A DNA stretch of 64,000 nucleotides, taken from contig NZ_JACJOG010000053.1 in NCBI RefSeq assembly GCF_014695375.1, positions 248,001 through 312,000 of the forward strand. Direction: 5' to 3'. This DNA comes from Coleofasciculus sp. FACHB-T130 (GTDB taxonomy: Bacteria; Cyanobacteriota; Cyanobacteriia; Cyanobacteriales; FACHB-T130). The notes below the pieces were generated by a model. The model was not told the origin of the DNA. It was given only the letters and a program-made list of their open reading frames with translations, and did no database searches. Positions 61,865-64,000 of the stretch are shown piece by piece. The position numbers and the translations under genes are program-made. Positions within the stretch are counted from its first letter, which is position 1. Every line of letters starts with the position of its first letter.

Positions 61865-62156
61865 GAATGGATTCCTTTCCTCTATTTGCCGGATCGTTGA
61901 GCGCTTGCCAATATTTTTTGTAAAGGAATTCAAAAAAAACGATTCTTTTTCCTTCACAAATCAAGGTATATACCCATACTTTAGATCGGCTGTCAAAGGT
62001 ATTCCTGCCTCATCGGGTAGACTTAGCTCATGGATTTTTCTATAACCAGAGGAGGACACAAAAAACAAGATTGAAATCTCAGTTGAGGCAATTTTTTAGC
62101 TAAAACCGTTCCAATCGCTCAACTGAGGATGAAAATCGCTGATAAGGCAGCAAAAG

Positions 62157-63572
62157 CTAAGCAATACTGCACTGTTCTAGTTTTCCAGCCATTGCACTGG
62201 CGTGACGCCACCATTCATAACCACCCGCCCACCGCCGCGATGGTAGATGTCCAATAGGTGCCTTGTCGCTAAATTTCAAACCAGAGTCAGGAATATACGG
62301 GTTGTGGGTAGGCCAGCCAACGCGATCGCAAAAATTGCTATATTCTCCCCCAACCTCCAGAAAAATTTGCTTTTGCACGCTGAAACCAAAGCGCCCCTGG
62401 CTGTACTTTACCCATAACTGGTCAATCGTCCATAAATCCTCGCAAGGAAACTTTTGAATATCGCTGTTGAATAGATAGTTATTGCTTGACTTGCCGACTA
62501 CCAGACACATCACTGCCCAGGTTTCCCGATCGGCTTCTTTCCATTTCTTTTTAGCGAGTAAATCCCGCAATTTTGTATAGTCAACTCCAACCTCGGAATT
62601 CAAGGCACTACCACCCGGTCGTTGAGATTGAGTTGGAACCGGAGATGTAGGTCTGGGGTTTAAATTTTGCTGTACCGCTTTCAAGGCAGAGGCAGCGTCT
62701 GGGTAACGATCTTTAATGTTATTTTGTAGCAGCCGATCCAAAATTTGACCCAGGCGATCGCTAACTTTTCTCTCCTTGGGCAAAAAATCGCGCCACGCCC
62801 ACCCGTTATTCATAATGTCATACATATTCAGGGGCGAAACGCTTGTGAGCAAGTAGATACAAGTGACGCCCAAACTGTAGAGGTCGCTGGAGGGCAGGGC
62901 TTTGCCTCGCGTTTGTTCGGGTGCCATATAATCCGGGCTACCAACGATCGTGCCGGTGTTAAACACAGCAGTGTCTGTGAATAGCTTGGCAATTCCAAAA
63001 TCAATCAAGATCAATTGACCTTCTTTTTCTCCTGGGGAAGGGGAGGTTGAGGGGGTGCGTCGGATAATATTCGCTGGCTTAATATCTCGGTGAATCACCC
63101 GATGTTCGTGGATATATTGCAAAACTGGCAACAAATCCTCCAAAAATTCCCAAATCTGCGTTTCGTTATAAATGTCCCGTTGCTGCAATTCCTCCGCTAG
63201 AGTTTGCCCGGAAATCAACTCCTGCACTAAATACAGCTGCTGCTGCTGTTCAAAGTGGGCAAAGAGAGAGGGAATTTGCGGATGTTTCCCTAGTTCATTC
63301 AGGTGTATCGCTTCCTGACGAAATAAGGAAACGACCTTTCTAAAACTGGTTGAATCTTGCTGTGGGAAGCACAGTTGCTTAATGACACACTTGGGTTTAG
63401 AGGGAATATGCTCATCCACCGCCAAAAAAGTTCTTCCCATGCCACCTTTACCGATTGGTTTAACTGGGCGATAGCGGTCTTTCAGCAATAATGCTTGCCC
63501 ACAACACAGGCAAAATCTTTGGTCAGAAGGATTTTGGGGTCTTTGACATCCAGCGCTAACACAATAGATCAT
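62157..63572 (-). CDS. Serine/threonine protein kinase with GUN4 domain
   Basis: A 471-residue cytosolic protein. A four-Cys segment (CVSAGC, then CLCCG; residues 4-25) resembles a zinc ribbon. The Hanks-type kinase domain spans about 34-300: glycine loop GKGGMGRTF, Lys65 in CVIKQLCF, HRDIKPAN at 161-168, DFG at 191-193, APE at 217-219. A low-complexity stretch PSTSPSPGEKEG (174-185) interrupts the loop before DFG. The C-terminal GUN4 domain spans about 331-471 (LLAKKKWKEADRETW, WPTHNPYIPDSGL). GUN4 domains bind tetrapyrroles. The kinase may sense porphyrin status. Confidence 0.92.
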   Translation of the reverse strand: MIYCVSAGCQRPQNPSDQRFCLCCGQALLLKDRYRPVKPIGKGGMGRTFLAVDEHIPSKPKCVIKQLCFPQQDSTSFRKVVSLFRQEAIHLNELGKHPQIPSLFAHFEQQQQLYLVQELISGQTLAEELQQRDIYNETQIWEFLEDLLPVLQYIHEHRVIHRDIKPANIIRRTPSTSPSPGEKEGQLILIDFGIAKLFTDTAVFNTGTIVGSPDYMAPEQTRGKALPSSDLYSLGVTCIYLLTSVSPLNMYDIMNNGWAWRDFLPKERKVSDRLGQILDRLLQNNIKDRYPDAASALKAVQQNLNPRPTSPVPTQSQRPGGSALNSEVGVDYTKLRDLLAKKKWKEADRETWAVMCLVVGKSSNNYLFNSDIQKFPCEDLWTIDQLWVKYSQGRFGFSVQKQIFLEVGGEYSNFCDRVGWPTHNPYIPDSGLKFSDKAPIGHLPSRRWAGGYEWWRHASAMAGKLEQCSIA

Positions 63573-63748
63573 GGCAGCCGCGATCGCACTCTCTGTTGAT
63601 ATTCATCTCCAAGATATCCTCAATTGGAGAGATGACCATAGGGTGTATCTGTTATAAAGCTGAGTGTGGTTAACTGGCGGCTTTACCCGTTTCTCAGCAC
63701 TTTAGAAGCGATCGCGCAGCTTGAAACAATAATTCTTTGCTAACAAGA

Positions 63749-64000
63749 TTATTGCTTCTCTGCTTGATAAATATAGACATTGTCGAAAGCTCCTACCGAC
63801 TCAAAATGATAAGAAGGCAGGAACGAACTAACCGACAAATCGGTGCGATAAATGCTAAAAAAGATAAAATTTTGCCGCTCTGTCGTTTCAGCAATCAGCC
63901 GCTTCACCTGCGGGCTGCCCGTCTCAACTAATAACATACATTGACGCTTCAAAAAATTCTCAAAGTTTTCTGGAGCCTTTTCACAAACATTGTCTTTTAT
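63749..64000 (-). CDS. C-terminal end of an unidentified protein (5' end outside window)
   Basis: The frame is open from base 64000 to a stop at 63749, giving the last 83 residues of a larger gene. The first apparent start (TTG at 63952) is only one possibility; the frame continues beyond it to the edge. The tail (QVKRLIAETTERQNFIFFSI and YHFESVGAFDNVYIYQAEKQ) is hydrophobic and aromatic near the middle and ends in basic residues. I do not recognise a family. It is divergent from nothing and lies upstream of the GUN4 kinase on the same strand. Confidence 0.6.
   Translation of the reverse strand: MKDNVCEKAPENFENFLKRQCMLLVETGSPQVKRLIAETTERQNFIFFSIYRTDLSVSSFLPSYHFESVGAFDNVYIYQAEKQ

Noticed and set aside
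61865-61957. 31-residue N-terminal extension of Mn-catalase
   Set aside because: No conserved sequence, and the ATG at 61864 has a strong ribosome site.
1-64000. tRNA, rRNA, CRISPR and intact transposase genes
   Set aside because: I looked for T-loop consensus (GGTTCGAATCC type), regular direct-repeat arrays with spacers and DDE or TnpB motifs; none was convincing.

Overview
The window is chromosomal DNA from a cyanobacterium, most likely a filamentous one, although the sequence alone does not fix the genus. The evidence is the very high density of the HIP1 octamer GCGATCGC and cyanobacterial marker genes: a Mn-type mntC/mntAB transporter, an lrtA-type hibernation factor, the DUF512 PDZ/radical-SAM protein, DUF3120, DUF1400, PCP_red, photosystem II S4 domain and GUN4-kinase proteins. 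There are also many short intergenic repeats. I saw no rRNA, tRNA, CRISPR array or intact transposase.

Layout. 1-3.3 kb (minus): an MFS permease cut by the window edge, recO and deoC. 3.6-7.7 kb: a DUF3592 membrane protein, then mntC diverging from mntAB, then a small protein built of about fifteen heptads. 8.3-14.7 kb: housekeeping genes (hpf/lrtA, lipB, an FHA-adenylate cyclase, DUF3120, uppP, a radical-SAM protein). 14.7-34.4 kb: a large exopolysaccharide locus. It has seven glycosyltransferase or glycosyltransferase-like genes, two hexapeptide acyltransferases, an epimerase, a methyltransferase, a phytanoyl-CoA-dioxygenase-like protein, a Wzx-type flippase, an O-antigen-ligase/Wzy-type protein, an SLBB export protein and a Wzc-type tyrosine kinase. 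Together they would assemble, flip, polymerise and export a surface polysaccharide. 34.5-45.1 kb: DUF1400 hydrolase, slipin, folP, tpiA, a pentapeptide-repeat protein, a sucrose-phosphate-synthase-like GT4 and pnp. 45.4-51.4 kb: a decayed GNAT pseudogene, then a SNF2 helicase whose Walker A motif is interrupted by a 467-residue intein with a LAGLIDADG-type endonuclease, followed by a SWIM-zinc-finger gene. 51.5-64 kb: PCP_red, coiled-coil, S4 and ion-channel-like proteins, serA, prmA, the siroheme genes sirB-cobA, Mn-catalase, a GUN4 serine/threonine kinase and the end of an unidentified gene.

Most notable points: the intein in the ATP-binding loop of the SNF2 helicase; the heptad-repeat protein; prmA enclosed by inverted copies of a composite repeat next to TGAGGAC-type heptamer arrays; low-complexity in-frame inserts in RecO, FolP and the GUN4 kinase that resemble translated intergenic repeats; and a GNAT pseudogene with two compensating frameshifts. 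Several palindromic repeats occur in two or three copies within the window. All calls come from reading the sequence and from family knowledge; no database search was run.
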